DNA of 64,000 nucleotides, from NCBI RefSeq assembly GCF_000243715.2, contig NZ_AHMO02000004.1:312501-376500 (forward strand), in the 5' to 3' direction. Shown here in pieces: positions 26,850 to 35,055 of this stretch (position 1 is the stretch's first letter; each line of letters begins with the position of its first letter). Origin of the DNA: Leptospira broomii serovar Hurstbridge str. 5399. GTDB taxonomy: Bacteria > Spirochaetota > Leptospiria > Leptospirales > Leptospiraceae. Under the pieces are notes generated by a model, which saw nothing but the letters and a program-made list of their open reading frames with translations, had not been told where the DNA came from and ran no database searches. The position numbers were made by a program, and so were the translations under genes.

Positions 26850-27260
26850 CTAGTTTGTTCTAACTTCAATTTTTTTAGTCGACGGCTTCCGACGAGGAAG
26901 GGTGACTTTCAAAATTCCGTTGGAAAGTACTGCGGAGATTTTCTCCTCATCTAATGGTTCCGAAATCGCAAAGCTTCTACGATAATCTCCCGTTTTATAT
27001 TCCGAATACCGCAAATCGCCATCGGTCTCAATATAGGATGTTTTACCAATTATCTTGAGCTCATCTTTTTCTAAGCTAATCTCGAGATCGCTTTCCTTTA
27101 CGCCTGGCAGATCCAGTACGAGGAGATATTTTTCTTCGTCCGAATAAACGTCGGTTGCGGGCGTGTATACCGGCTTACGAGTCGTTTCGTTCTTGGCGTT
27201 ATCCGATTTGTTTTTATCGGTTGTAGTTTCTTGAGTTTTTGTAAGTTCTTCAACGCTCAT
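26850..27260 (-). CDS. Hsp20/alpha-crystallin small heat-shock protein (second gene)
   Basis: 136 residues. A charged disordered N-terminus (1-30) precedes an alpha-crystallin domain: TPATDVYSDEEKYLLVLDLPGVKESDLEISLE, YRRSFAISEPLDEEKISAVLSNGILKVTLPRR. It holds unfolded proteins in a refoldable state in the cytoplasm. Strong AGGAGG site before its ATG, 20 bp after the first hsp20 gene, so co-transcribed and under the same CIRCE operator. Confidence 0.93.
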   Translation of the reverse strand: MSVEELTKTQETTTDKNKSDNAKNETTRKPVYTPATDVYSDEEKYLLVLDLPGVKESDLEISLEKDELKIIGKTSYIETDGDLRYSEYKTGDYRRSFAISEPLDEEKISAVLSNGILKVTLPRRKPSTKKIEVRTN

Positions 27261-27280
27261 TTTAATTTTTCCTCCTGTTT

Positions 27281-27700
27281 TTAGGCCTGCGTTTCGATTT
27301 TGATCTTTCTAGGTTTTTCACTCTCTTGGACCGGAAGAGTTAGCGTAAGAACTCCATCCTTGACAGTGGCTTGTACTTTCTCCGAATCGACGGCAACCGG
27401 CAATTCGAGAGTCCGCTTGAATTTTCCGCGAGATCGTTCCAATCTACGAAGTTTAGCTCCTGATTCTTGAGCCGGATCTTTGATTTCTCCGTGGATCGTA
27501 AGTAAATTATGAGCCACGGTAATTTCTAGATCTTCGGGACTCAAGCCCGGAACTTCGGCAGTAACGGTGATTCGATCTTCGTTTGAATAAACGTTTAATG
27601 CGGGAAATGCGCGACCACTCTCCCATACGGGATCAAATAGGTTATGAATTCGGTTTTGCATTCTGCGCATCTGGTGGAAAAGGTCGACTTGATGTCTCAT
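27281..27700 (-). CDS. Hsp20/alpha-crystallin small heat-shock protein (first gene)
   Basis: 139 residues. The alpha-crystallin domain shows FPALNVYSNEDRITVTAEVPGLSPEDLEITV, FKRTLELPVAVDSEKVQATVKDGVLTLTLP. Small heat-shock chaperone forming oligomers that bind unfolding proteins. I chose the ATG at 27700 (AGGAG nine bases upstream) because the longer alternative at 27730 starts inside the CIRCE operator. A classic leptospiral pair of divergent hsp20 genes in one operon. Confidence 0.92.
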   Translation of the reverse strand: MRHQVDLFHQMRRMQNRIHNLFDPVWESGRAFPALNVYSNEDRITVTAEVPGLSPEDLEITVAHNLLTIHGEIKDPAQESGAKLRRLERSRGKFKRTLELPVAVDSEKVQATVKDGVLTLTLPVQESEKPRKIKIETQA

Positions 27701-27718
27701 TTCTAAATTCTCCTGTGC

Positions 27719-27747
27719 ATTGGCACTCATTAATATAGAGTGCCAAT
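27719..27747 (-). promoter_or_regulatory. CIRCE operator (HrcA binding site)
   Basis: ATTGGCACTC and GAGTGCCAAT form a perfect 10-bp inverted repeat separated by exactly nine bases. This is the CIRCE layout (TTAGCACTC-N9-GAGTGCTAA), differing by one symmetric substitution per arm. It lies 19 bp before the hsp20 ATG at 27700, so the operon is probably repressed by HrcA and induced by heat. The hrcA gene is not in this window. Confidence 0.9.
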
Positions 27748-27827
27748 TTTTGAAAAAGGTTCAACTTTTTTTTTCTAAAATTTAGCAGGCCATAGCGGAT
27801 AGTGCTATTTACGAGTGCGGCGTTGCG

Positions 27828-27849
27828 TTTTTTTTTGGGGGGGGGGGGG
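27828..27849. repeat. T9G13 homopolymer tract
   Basis: Nine T followed by thirteen G, immediately beside repeat copy 2. Such a run is prone to replication slippage and to sequencing error, so its length is uncertain. It is outside any gene. Confidence 0.8.
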
Positions 27850-27860
27850 ATTTAAGGAGG

Positions 27861-27974
27861 CCCCACCCTTCCTGGGCGGGGGCCGGAGCGAAGCGGTGGT
27901 ACCTGCTTGCTATTTCATAAAATCTTTCCGTTGGCAATCTTTTTTCATGCGAAGAGTCTGTGGGAGCTCCTACA
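27861..27974 (+). repeat. Interspersed repeat, copy 2
   Basis: 27861-27887 is identical over 27 bases to 842-868, and TGTGGGAGCTCCTACA at 27959-27974 is identical to 951-966. The parts between are only loosely alike (both contain GGTACC shortly after the first block), so the two conserved blocks appear to be the constrained parts. Confidence 0.75.
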
Positions 27975-28043
27975 AGGTGCCTTTGCGCAAGATAAAAAGT
28001 ATTAAAGGATTGATTTTGATCGAATTCCTGACATTTAGGCCTC

Positions 28044-28101
28044 TTTTGTTCGTTCAATTCTTGAACAAAATTCTTGACACTTGTCTTTTACGCAATTTAC
28101 T
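28044..28101 (+). promoter_or_regulatory. Candidate promoter and dyad for the O-antigen locus
   Basis: TTTTGTTC (28044-28051) and GAACAAAA (28063-28070) form a perfect inverted repeat. Three bases further on, TTGACA (28074-28079) lies 16 bp before TTTACT (28096-28101), a sigma-70-like pair. The dyad so close to the -35 could be an operator, possibly for the MarR-type regulator encoded next. Confidence 0.45.
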
Positions 28102-28234
28102 GGACTCGATTTAATCGGAATGGGACCCAAGGGGCGAAGCTACGTCCAGGGAGTTCATTCTGCGGAATCCTCATTCTTCATTCCCTTTTCCCTATATTTC
28201 ATTTAAGGGAAAAATCCCCGTTTTTATAAATTCA

Positions 28235-28588
28235 ATGACCGACGAACTCAGGCATAAAATTTTAAAACTGATCGAAGATCGTCCGGACTTTAACCAAAGA
28301 GATTTGGCTAATACGCTCGGGATTAGTTTAGGTAAGACCAATTACTGTCTTAAAGCCCTACTAGAGAAAGGTTGGATCAAGGCAAAAAACTTTAAGAACA
28401 GTAAGAATAAGTTGGCTTACGCTTATATTCTTACTCCGGCTGGACTAGAAGAGAAAATTAAGCTAACTCTGACATATTATTCTATTAAGAAAAGAGAATA
28501 TGAAGAGTTAAGAGAAGAATTGGAAAAATTGGGAATTCGGGAAGACGGGATAATCAAGGATGACGCGCAGATGTCCGACGGACATTAA
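28235..28588 (+). CDS. MarR-type EPS-associated transcriptional regulator
   Basis: 117 residues with a winged helix at 1-75: [49 protein letters not shown], then a C-terminal coiled coil ([13 protein letters not shown]). Homologues commonly open exopolysaccharide or O-antigen gene clusters, which is exactly its position here. It probably regulates the locus. No effector-binding domain is visible. Confidence 0.85.
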   Translation: MTDELRHKILKLIEDRPDFNQRDLANTLGISLGKTNYCLKALLEKGWIKAKNFKNSKNKLAYAYILTPAGLEEKIKLTLTYYSIKKREYEELREELEKLGIREDGIIKDDAQMSDGH

Positions 28589-28631
28589 TTTTGTGACCTC
28601 AAATTGACAATGAAGTATTTTAGGGAAATCG

Positions 28632-29516
28632 ATGATAAGTAACATTATACAAAAATTCGGAAAGGAGGAGGCAATTGATCAAAAATGGGATTTGGTCATT
28701 CGGCCTAAAGAAGGGTGGTTTTCTTTACATTTAGTTGATCTTTGGAATTATAAGGACCTAATATTTTTATTCGTTAAAAGGGATTTCATTTCCCTTTATA
28801 AACAGACCATCTTGGGGCCTCTTTGGTATATAATACAACCTCTGGCCTCCACCGTGATTTATACAATAATCTTCGGTAAAATTGCGAACGTTTCAACGGA
28901 CGGAGTGCCTCATTTTATTTTTTACTTATCCGGCACCGTGCTTTGGAGTTATTTCGCCGATTGCCTCATTGCCACTTCGAATACGTTTGTGGCAAATGCC
29001 GGGATTTTTAGCAAAGTTTACTTTCCTAGGCTAGCAGTCCCGTTTTCCATAGTAATCAGTAGCCTTATTAAATTTGCGATTCAGTTCGCTACCTTCCTCG
29101 CATTTTATTCCTACTTTATTCTTAAAGGTGCAACGCTTGAGATGCAATGGTCTGTCATTTTACTTCCATTTTTTATACTCCAAATTGCCATTTTAGGTTT
29201 AGGGTTTGGAGTCATGGTCTCTTCCATGACCACCAAGTATAGAGATCTTTCGCTTCTTGTGGCTTTCGGCGTTCAGCTATGGATGTATGCAACCCCGGTT
29301 GTCTATCCTTTATCGCTTGTTCCCGAACGATTTAAGTTTTTGTATAATTTGAACCCGATGGCTAATTTGATTGAAAATTTTCGGTTTTCCTTTTTGGGGC
29401 ACGGACATTTGGATCTTTATGCATGGGCGCAAAGCTGGATTATTACTGCTTTGGTTTTTTTTATAGGTATTTTGATCTTTTCACGGGCAGAAAGGGATTT
29501 CGTTGATACTGTTTGA
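28632..29516 (+). CDS. wzm: O-antigen ABC exporter permease (Wzm)
   Basis: 294 residues, six hydrophobic segments, ABC-2 family. Characteristic pieces are LFLFVKRDFISLYKQTILGPLWYIIQPL, FYLSGTVLWSYFADCL and the C-terminal LYNLNPMANLIENFRFSFLG. Wzm and the Wzt ATPase at 37608 would export lipid-linked O-polysaccharide across the inner membrane. The gene is separated from its ATPase partner by the pseudaminic-acid genes. Confidence 0.9.
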   Translation: MISNIIQKFGKEEAIDQKWDLVIRPKEGWFSLHLVDLWNYKDLIFLFVKRDFISLYKQTILGPLWYIIQPLASTVIYTIIFGKIANVSTDGVPHFIFYLSGTVLWSYFADCLIATSNTFVANAGIFSKVYFPRLAVPFSIVISSLIKFAIQFATFLAFYSYFILKGATLEMQWSVILLPFFILQIAILGLGFGVMVSSMTTKYRDLSLLVAFGVQLWMYATPVVYPLSLVPERFKFLYNLNPMANLIENFRFSFLGHGHLDLYAWAQSWIITALVFFIGILIFSRAERDFVDTV

Positions 29517-29559
29517 TTTTTGTGACATCTGTTCGATATATAATGTAAGGGTAATATAA

Positions 29560-30570
29560 ATGTTGAATAACTTATCTATTTTGGTGACTGGAGGGACTGG
29601 CTCTTTCGGGAAAAAATTTATACAAACTGTCCTAACTAAATATCCGAATTTGAAAAGGCTTGTTGTGTTTTCCCGCGACGAGTTGAAGCAGTTTGAAATG
29701 CAACAAGAGATCCCGGAGTCAAAATATCCGCAGATGCGATATTTTATCGGCGATATTCGCGATAAGGATCGGTTGATGCGCGCGATGGAAGGTATAAATG
29801 TCGTGGTGCACGCTGCGGCTCTTAAACAAGTTCCGGCTGCCGAATATAATCCTTTTGAGGCAATAAAAACTAATATTTTGGGTTCTCAAAACGTCATCGA
29901 TGCGGCGATGGATTCGGGAGTGAAACAAGTTGTCGCATTAAGTACGGATAAAGCTGCAGCACCTATCAATCTTTACGGAGCTACTAAGCTTTGTTCGGAC
30001 AAGTTATTCGTAGCTGCAAATAACTATAAAGGAAAGCATGATATTCGATTTTCGGTTGTTCGTTACGGTAACGTGATGGGGAGCAGGGGAAGTGTGATAC
30101 CGTTCTTTTTGAAAAAAAGATCTGAAGGAGTCCTGCCCATAACCGATGAAAGAATGACTCGGTTTAATATTACTCTAGAGGAAGGCGTCGATTTGGTTCT
30201 TTACGCCCTAGAGAATATGTGGGGCGGTGAGATTTTTGTGCCGAAGATTCCAAGTTATAACATCAAAGTAGTAGCCGAGGCGATCGGTCCGAATTGTGAA
30301 CAGAAAGTAGTCGGAATTCGGCCGGGCGAAAAACTTCATGAAGAAATGATAACGGAAACGGACGGAATGAGTACCATAGAATTCAAAGATTATTTCGTTA
30401 TTCTTCCTTCGGTGGAACTCTGGAGTATTAATGAATTTAAAAAGAAATTTAACGGAGAATATTGTACCAAAGATTTTCGTTATAGTAGCGGTTTGAATGC
30501 AGATTGGCTTACCGTTGAGCAGATTAGAAAGTTGATCGTAGAGCATGTAGATCCGGCATTTCACGTATGA
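29560..30570 (+). CDS. pseB: UDP-GlcNAc 4,6-dehydratase (inverting), PseB
   Basis: 336 residues, extended SDR fold. VTGGTGSFGKKF for NAD(P), IGDIRDKDRL, HAAALKQVPAAEYNPFEAIKTN, LSTDKAAAPINLYGATKL (the family's usual Tyr-x-x-x-Lys site) and VRYGNVMGSRGSVIP are the PseB/FlaA1 blocks. It dehydrates and epimerises UDP-GlcNAc, the first step to pseudaminic acid. Followed by pseC with a 4-bp overlap. Confidence 0.93.
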   Translation: MLNNLSILVTGGTGSFGKKFIQTVLTKYPNLKRLVVFSRDELKQFEMQQEIPESKYPQMRYFIGDIRDKDRLMRAMEGINVVVHAAALKQVPAAEYNPFEAIKTNILGSQNVIDAAMDSGVKQVVALSTDKAAAPINLYGATKLCSDKLFVAANNYKGKHDIRFSVVRYGNVMGSRGSVIPFFLKKRSEGVLPITDERMTRFNITLEEGVDLVLYALENMWGGEIFVPKIPSYNIKVVAEAIGPNCEQKVVGIRPGEKLHEEMITETDGMSTIEFKDYFVILPSVELWSINEFKKKFNGEYCTKDFRYSSGLNADWLTVEQIRKLIVEHVDPAFHV

Positions 30571-31724
30571 TTCCGTACGGTAGACAAAATATAACGCAAG
30601 CCGATATTGATTCGGTAATTCAGATTTTAAAGTCCGATTTCATCACACAAGGACCGACTATCGATCAGTTTGAAAAAACAGTATCTGAATACTGCGGCTC
30701 GCAATATGCGTTAGCGGTTTCCAATGCAACCGCCGCCCTTCATATAGCTTGTTTAGCCCTTGAGGTTGGGGCGGGCGACGAAGTGTGGACTTCCCCAAAT
30801 ACCTTTGTAGCCTCTGCAAATTGCGCCCTGTACTGCGGAGCTAAAATTGGATTCGTCGATATCGATCCTAAGACGTACAATATGGACGTTGATAAGCTTC
30901 GATTAAAACTTATCGAAGCGAAAAATAAGAATAGATTACCAAAAGTCGTGATTCCGGTGCATTTTGCAGGTCAGTCTTGCGACATGGAAGAGATTTCGGA
31001 GCTTAGTAAACAGTACGGATTTAAAATTATTGAGGATGCTTCCCATGCGATCGGTGGAAAATATCTGGGGAAGTCTATCGGAAATTGCAAATATTCTGAT
31101 ATAGCCGTGTTTAGTTTTCATCCGGTCAAAATAATTACGACCGGAGAGGGTGGAATGCTTACGACTAATTCAAAACATTTACATGAAAAATTGGCGCTAT
31201 TGCGATCGCATGGAATTAGTCGTGATCCTGACCTTATGGTTTCCGAGTCGGAGGGCGGTTGGTATTATCAGCAGCTTGAGCTGGGTTTTAACTATAGGAT
31301 GACCGATATACAGGCTGCGTTGGGCATTAGTCAATTCGCAAGACTCGAAAGATTTATCGAAAAAAGACGAAACATTGCAGAAAATTACGATAAGCTATTG
31401 AGTGGATTACCGGTGATAATCCCTTATCGTAATCCGAAAGTTAATTCAGCTCTGCACCTTTATCCGATTAGATTATCGAAGGATGCAAAAATCGGTCGAA
31501 AACAATTTTTTGATGAGTTGCGTAAATCGGGAATCGGCGTTCAAGTTCATTATATTCCCGTTCATCTTCAGCCTTACTATCAAAAATTAGGTTTTAAATT
31601 AGGGGACTTTCCGGAGGCGGAAGAGTATTATGAGTCTGTTGTTAGTCTTCCGATTTACTATGACCTAACTCACGAACAACAATTATACGTAGTAAATACG
31701 ATTCGAAGTTTGCTGCAAAAATGA
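30567..31724 (+). CDS. pseC: UDP-4-amino-4,6-dideoxy-AltNAc transaminase, PseC
   Basis: 385 residues, DegT/DnrJ PLP aminotransferase. LAVSNATAALHIACLAL, VDIDPKTYNMD, IEDASHAIGGKY and the PLP lysine in FSFHPVKIITTGEGGML. The start MIPYGRQNITQADIDSVIQIL is typical of PseC. It adds the C4 amino group to the PseB product. ATGA overlaps on both sides. Confidence 0.92.
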   Translation: MIPYGRQNITQADIDSVIQILKSDFITQGPTIDQFEKTVSEYCGSQYALAVSNATAALHIACLALEVGAGDEVWTSPNTFVASANCALYCGAKIGFVDIDPKTYNMDVDKLRLKLIEAKNKNRLPKVVIPVHFAGQSCDMEEISELSKQYGFKIIEDASHAIGGKYLGKSIGNCKYSDIAVFSFHPVKIITTGEGGMLTTNSKHLHEKLALLRSHGISRDPDLMVSESEGGWYYQQLELGFNYRMTDIQAALGISQFARLERFIEKRRNIAENYDKLLSGLPVIIPYRNPKVNSALHLYPIRLSKDAKIGRKQFFDELRKSGIGVQVHYIPVHLQPYYQKLGFKLGDFPEAEEYYESVVSLPIYYDLTHEQQLYVVNTIRSLLQK

Positions 31725-32452
31725 AAACTGCATTCATAATCCAGGCTAGAATGACTTCCACTCGGCTTCCGGGGAAGATTCTAAAAGAAGTATTAAATAA
31801 ACCTTTGCTCGAATATCAAATAGAGCGTTTGCGAAGAGTAAAAGAAGCCGACGGAATCGTAATCGCGACGACGATTAACGAGACTGATCTGCCGGTAGTT
31901 GAGCTGTGTAAAAAACTGGATATTCCTTATTATAGAGGATCGGAAAACGATGTTCTTTCTCGTTATTACGAAGCGGCTACTCATTTCGGTTTGAATGATA
32001 TTATTAGGGTGACTTCGGATTGTCCAGTTATCGACCCTGTGATCGTGAGTAAGGTAATCGTATCTTACTTAGAGTCCAAAAAGTCAATTGACTATGCTTC
32101 TAACTGCCTGGAAAGAAGCTATCCTCGCGGAATGGACACGGAAATTTTCTCATATGAAGCTTTAACTAGAGCTCATCTCGAAGCGCGCGAATCTAACTAT
32201 AGAGAGCATGTTACGGCTTACATTTATGCTAATCCTGACAAGTTTAGGTTAAGGAGCATAGTAAGTTCCATTGATAATAGTAATTTAAGATTAACCGTCG
32301 ATACTCCTGAAGACTTTCAGTTGATTAAAGTCATCATCGAAGCTCTTTACCCAAAGAATCACGAGTTTGGAATTGATGAAATTATTAACTTTCTTAACGA
32401 GTTCCCTGAGCATTTGAAGATCAACGAACATGTTATTCAGAAAAAAGTATAA
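31721..32452 (+). CDS. SpsF/PseF-like cytidylyltransferase
   Basis: 243 residues. IIQARMTSTRLPGKILKEVLNKPLLEYQIERL is the nucleotide-binding start of the SpsF/CMP-Kdo-synthetase-like family, and RVTSDCPVIDP and LRLTVDTPEDFQLI are its acidic metal sites. In this pathway it would activate pseudaminic acid with CTP (PseF role). Inference from context; other SpsF proteins act on different sugars. Confidence 0.8.
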   Translation: MKTAFIIQARMTSTRLPGKILKEVLNKPLLEYQIERLRRVKEADGIVIATTINETDLPVVELCKKLDIPYYRGSENDVLSRYYEAATHFGLNDIIRVTSDCPVIDPVIVSKVIVSYLESKKSIDYASNCLERSYPRGMDTEIFSYEALTRAHLEARESNYREHVTAYIYANPDKFRLRSIVSSIDNSNLRLTVDTPEDFQLIKVIIEALYPKNHEFGIDEIINFLNEFPEHLKINEHVIQKKV

Positions 32453-32462
32453 AGGATAATAA

Positions 32463-33617
32463 ATGATCAAGTATTGTAGAAGATGCGTAATGCCCGATAC
32501 GAAGCCGAACCTCTTTCTTGACGAGGAAGGCGTATGTAACGCTTGCCGAAGCTACGAAAATCGCAAGGTCGTAAATTGGGATCTTCGTAAAGAAGAACTT
32601 ATGGTACTTTTGAATAAATACCGCTCTAAGGATTCATCCAATTGGGATTGCATAGTTCCGGTAAGCGGGGGAAAGGACAGCACCTTTCAGGTCGTTCGCT
32701 TGTTGCAACTAGGAATGAATCCGCTTTGTGTTACGGCTTCCACTTGCGATCTTACCGAAATCGGAAGAAAAAATATAGAAAATATTAAGCAGTTAGGGGT
32801 CGATTACTTGGAGTTTTCTCCTAATCCGAGAGTCAGAGCTAAATTAAATTATATAGGTTTGACGAAGGTTGGCGACATTTCGTGGCCGGAGCATGTAAGT
32901 ATTTTTACGATTCCTGTCCGAGTAGCGGTTCAATATAATATTCCGTTAATTATCTGGGGAGAGAATTCTCAGAACGAGTACGGAGGACCAGCAGCCGACT
33001 CAGACAGAAATGTCTTGGATCGTAGATGGTTAGAGGAATTCGGTGGTCTTCTTGGTCTCAGAGTCTCGGATTTGGTAGGGATCGACGGTATAGCGCAGAA
33101 AGATTTGATACCGTACACATATCCAACGGACGAAGACCTGAAGAAGGTCGGTGTAACGGGTTTATTTTTAGGCTATTATCTTCCCTGGGACGGCTATTCG
33201 AATTCACTTTTAGCTCAGGCTCATGGATTTCAAACTTGGTACAAGGTTACTGAAGGTTCGATCGTAAATTACGAAAATTTGGATAATTATCAGACGGCTA
33301 TCCATGAATTTTTTAAATTCATTAAGTTCGGTTTTGGAAGAGCTAGCGATCACGCTTCTTTACATATTCGAAGAGGCCGATTGACGAGAGAGGATGGAAT
33401 TTATCTAGTATCGAAGCACGACGGCAAGTTCCCTTCAACCTATTTAGATAGGCCGCTTTCCGAGATATTAAAGCCGCTCGGTATGACTGTGGATGAGTTC
33501 GTAAGGGTCGCCGATAAGTTTACAAATAAAAAACTATTTTTAAAAGATTCTAGAGGAAACCTGATTAAAGATAAGGAAATGAACCTTACGAAGGTTAACT
33601 ATGATAACCTGGATTAA
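32463..33617 (+). CDS. N-acetyl-sugar amidotransferase (WbpG/PseA-like)
   Basis: 384 residues. A Cys4 zinc-ribbon-like start (CRRCVMPDTKP, GVCNACRSY) precedes the PP-loop IVPVSGGKDSTFQV and family blocks WGENSQNEYGGPAAD and LGYYLPWDG. The ATP-pyrophosphatase uses ammonia from the HisH/HisF-like pair encoded next to convert an N-acetyl group to an acetamidino group. In Campylobacter PseA does this on pseudaminic acid; in Pseudomonas WbpG does it on a mannuronate sugar. Set inside a Pse operon, the former is the likelier substrate. Confidence 0.87.
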   Translation: MIKYCRRCVMPDTKPNLFLDEEGVCNACRSYENRKVVNWDLRKEELMVLLNKYRSKDSSNWDCIVPVSGGKDSTFQVVRLLQLGMNPLCVTASTCDLTEIGRKNIENIKQLGVDYLEFSPNPRVRAKLNYIGLTKVGDISWPEHVSIFTIPVRVAVQYNIPLIIWGENSQNEYGGPAADSDRNVLDRRWLEEFGGLLGLRVSDLVGIDGIAQKDLIPYTYPTDEDLKKVGVTGLFLGYYLPWDGYSNSLLAQAHGFQTWYKVTEGSIVNYENLDNYQTAIHEFFKFIKFGFGRASDHASLHIRRGRLTREDGIYLVSKHDGKFPSTYLDRPLSEILKPLGMTVDEFVRVADKFTNKKLFLKDSRGNLIKDKEMNLTKVNYDNLD

Positions 33618-33642
33618 CGGATAAACTAGGTCGATTGAAAAG

Positions 33643-34254
33643 ATGAACGTCATAATAATTGATTATGGAATGGGAAACCTCTCATCCGTCTTGAGGGCCT
33701 TTCAAGAATGCGGGGCATCTGCGGAAATTTCAGATAACCCGTTAGATTTGAAGAAAGCAACGCATATCGTTTTACCGGGAGTCGGGGCTTTTCCAGACGG
33801 AATTAATAATTTGAGAGAAAGGAAGTTCGATCAGGCGATTGAACATATCGTTGCGGACGGCATTCCTCTACTAGGTATATGTTTAGGGATGCAGCTTTTG
33901 GCCGATACCGGTTACGAAGTAAGGAAGAGCGATGGTTTGGGCTTGATATCCGGCGAGGTTAAAAAACTGGATGAAGCGGCCGGTGTACGTATCCCTCACG
34001 TCGGCTGGAACGAAGTTAATTATAAAAAAGAGGATTCTCTTTTTACAAACATTCCTGATAACTCCGATTTTTATTTTGTACATAGCTATCATTTTGAACC
34101 CTCATCCGAAAGTGTAATTGTCGGAATTACCCCTTATGGCCAAGGCTTTGTGTCTGTCGTTCGAAAGGACAACGTAATGGGAGTTCAATTTCATCCGGAG
34201 AAAAGTAGTCAGTTGGGATTTAGGATTATTCGTAACTTCCTCGATATTAATTAA
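33643..34254 (+). CDS. hisH: HisH-like glutamine amidotransferase subunit (O-antigen type)
   Basis: 203 residues, class I glutaminase. The nucleophile lies in LLGICLGMQLLAD and the His-Glu of the triad in GVQFHPEKSSQLG; oxyanion region LPGVGAFPDG. It releases ammonia for the partner HisF-like protein and amidotransferase. The position between WbpG-like and HisF-like genes, away from other his genes, indicates the sugar-amidination role rather than histidine synthesis. Confidence 0.87.
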   Translation: MNVIIIDYGMGNLSSVLRAFQECGASAEISDNPLDLKKATHIVLPGVGAFPDGINNLRERKFDQAIEHIVADGIPLLGICLGMQLLADTGYEVRKSDGLGLISGEVKKLDEAAGVRIPHVGWNEVNYKKEDSLFTNIPDNSDFYFVHSYHFEPSSESVIVGITPYGQGFVSVVRKDNVMGVQFHPEKSSQLGFRIIRNFLDIN

Positions 34255-34278
34255 AATTTGGAATTTCGAAGTTAAAAT

Positions 34279-35049
34279 ATGTTAAAGACTAGAATTATCC
34301 CAACTTTGCTACTTAAAAACGTAGGTATTGTCAAAGGAGTAAAATTCGATAGTTGGCGTCGAGTCGACACTATATTACCTGCTATTAAAGTTTATAATAT
34401 GCGAGAAGTCGATGAGCTCATTGTCGTCGATATAACTGCTACTAGCGAATCCAGAGAATTAGACTATGAATCGGTTGCAGAGTTTTCCGAGGAGTGCTTT
34501 GTTCCGTTAACGGTCGGTGGTGGAATAAAAAAAATAACCGACATTCGTAAAGTCTTATTAGCCGGAGCCGACAAGGTTTGTATAAATTCAGCCGCGTTCG
34601 ATTTTCCGGAACTTATAACGGAAGCGTCCGAAAAATTCGGATCACAATGCATAGTTGGTAGCATCGATTTCGGAGAAACGGAGCCCGGAAAATATGTATG
34701 CTACTCACATTCGGGAAAGGTTAAGGTGGATAAGGACCCGGTCGAATGGGCTCTAACTTTAGAAAGGCTTGGGGTCGGAGAATTGCTCGTAACTTCCGTG
34801 GATCGAGACGGTACGATGACGGGCTATGATTTAACAATGCTCCGAAAGATCGCCGACGCCGTAAAAATCCCTGTGATTGCTTCCGGCGGCGCCGGTAATT
34901 ACGGACATATGCTTGGGGCAATTAAGGAAGGGCATGCATCCGCGGTCGCCGCCGCCAGTATTTTTCATTTTACGCAGCAAACTCCCTTGGAAGCGAAGAA
35001 ATTCTTAGAGGCGAATGGAATTCCGGTTCGTAAGTTCCGGGTTCATTAA
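34279..35049 (+). CDS. hisF: HisF-like ammonia-channel subunit (O-antigen type)
   Basis: 256 residues, TIM barrel of the HisA/HisF family: [59 protein letters not shown]. The catalytic Asp of true HisF near residue 11 (LDVKDGRVVKG) is replaced: here the segment is [17 protein letters not shown]. Cyclase activity is therefore unlikely, and the barrel probably only channels ammonia to the WbpG-like enzyme, as in Pseudomonas HisF2. Confidence 0.88.
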   Translation: MLKTRIIPTLLLKNVGIVKGVKFDSWRRVDTILPAIKVYNMREVDELIVVDITATSESRELDYESVAEFSEECFVPLTVGGGIKKITDIRKVLLAGADKVCINSAAFDFPELITEASEKFGSQCIVGSIDFGETEPGKYVCYSHSGKVKVDKDPVEWALTLERLGVGELLVTSVDRDGTMTGYDLTMLRKIADAVKIPVIASGGAGNYGHMLGAIKEGHASAVAAASIFHFTQQTPLEAKKFLEANGIPVRKFRVH

Positions 35050-35055
35050 GATTAG

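Larger units (their letters stand above)
27748..28234. other. Gene-free region between the hsp20 operon and the O-antigen locus
   Basis: 487 bp. It holds a T9G13 homopolymer run (27828-27849), the second copy of the interspersed repeat (27861-27974), an 8-bp dyad with a promoter-like sequence (28044-28101) and a leader of about 130 bp before the first gene of the O-antigen locus. Short frames here (27809-28057, 27815-28114) are made of the repeat and are not called. Confidence 0.65.

Noticed and set aside
27701..27730. Longer N-terminus for the first Hsp20 gene (ATG at 27730)
   Set aside because: That ATG lies inside the CIRCE operator, and a clear AGGAG site precedes the ATG at 27700.
27809..28114. 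Overlapping frames on both strands next to the poly-G tract
   Set aside because: They run through the homopolymer and the repeat; neither shows a protein family or a credible start site.
28119..28160. JUMPstart/ops-type element for RfaH before the O-antigen locus
   Set aside because: The leader contains a G-rich segment near 28125-28145 but it does not match GGCGGTAGC closely enough to call.
33643..35049. Histidine biosynthesis genes hisH and hisF
   Set aside because: They lie inside a Pse/WbpG operon without other his genes, and the HisF-like protein has lost its catalytic Asp, so they are the sugar-amidation type.
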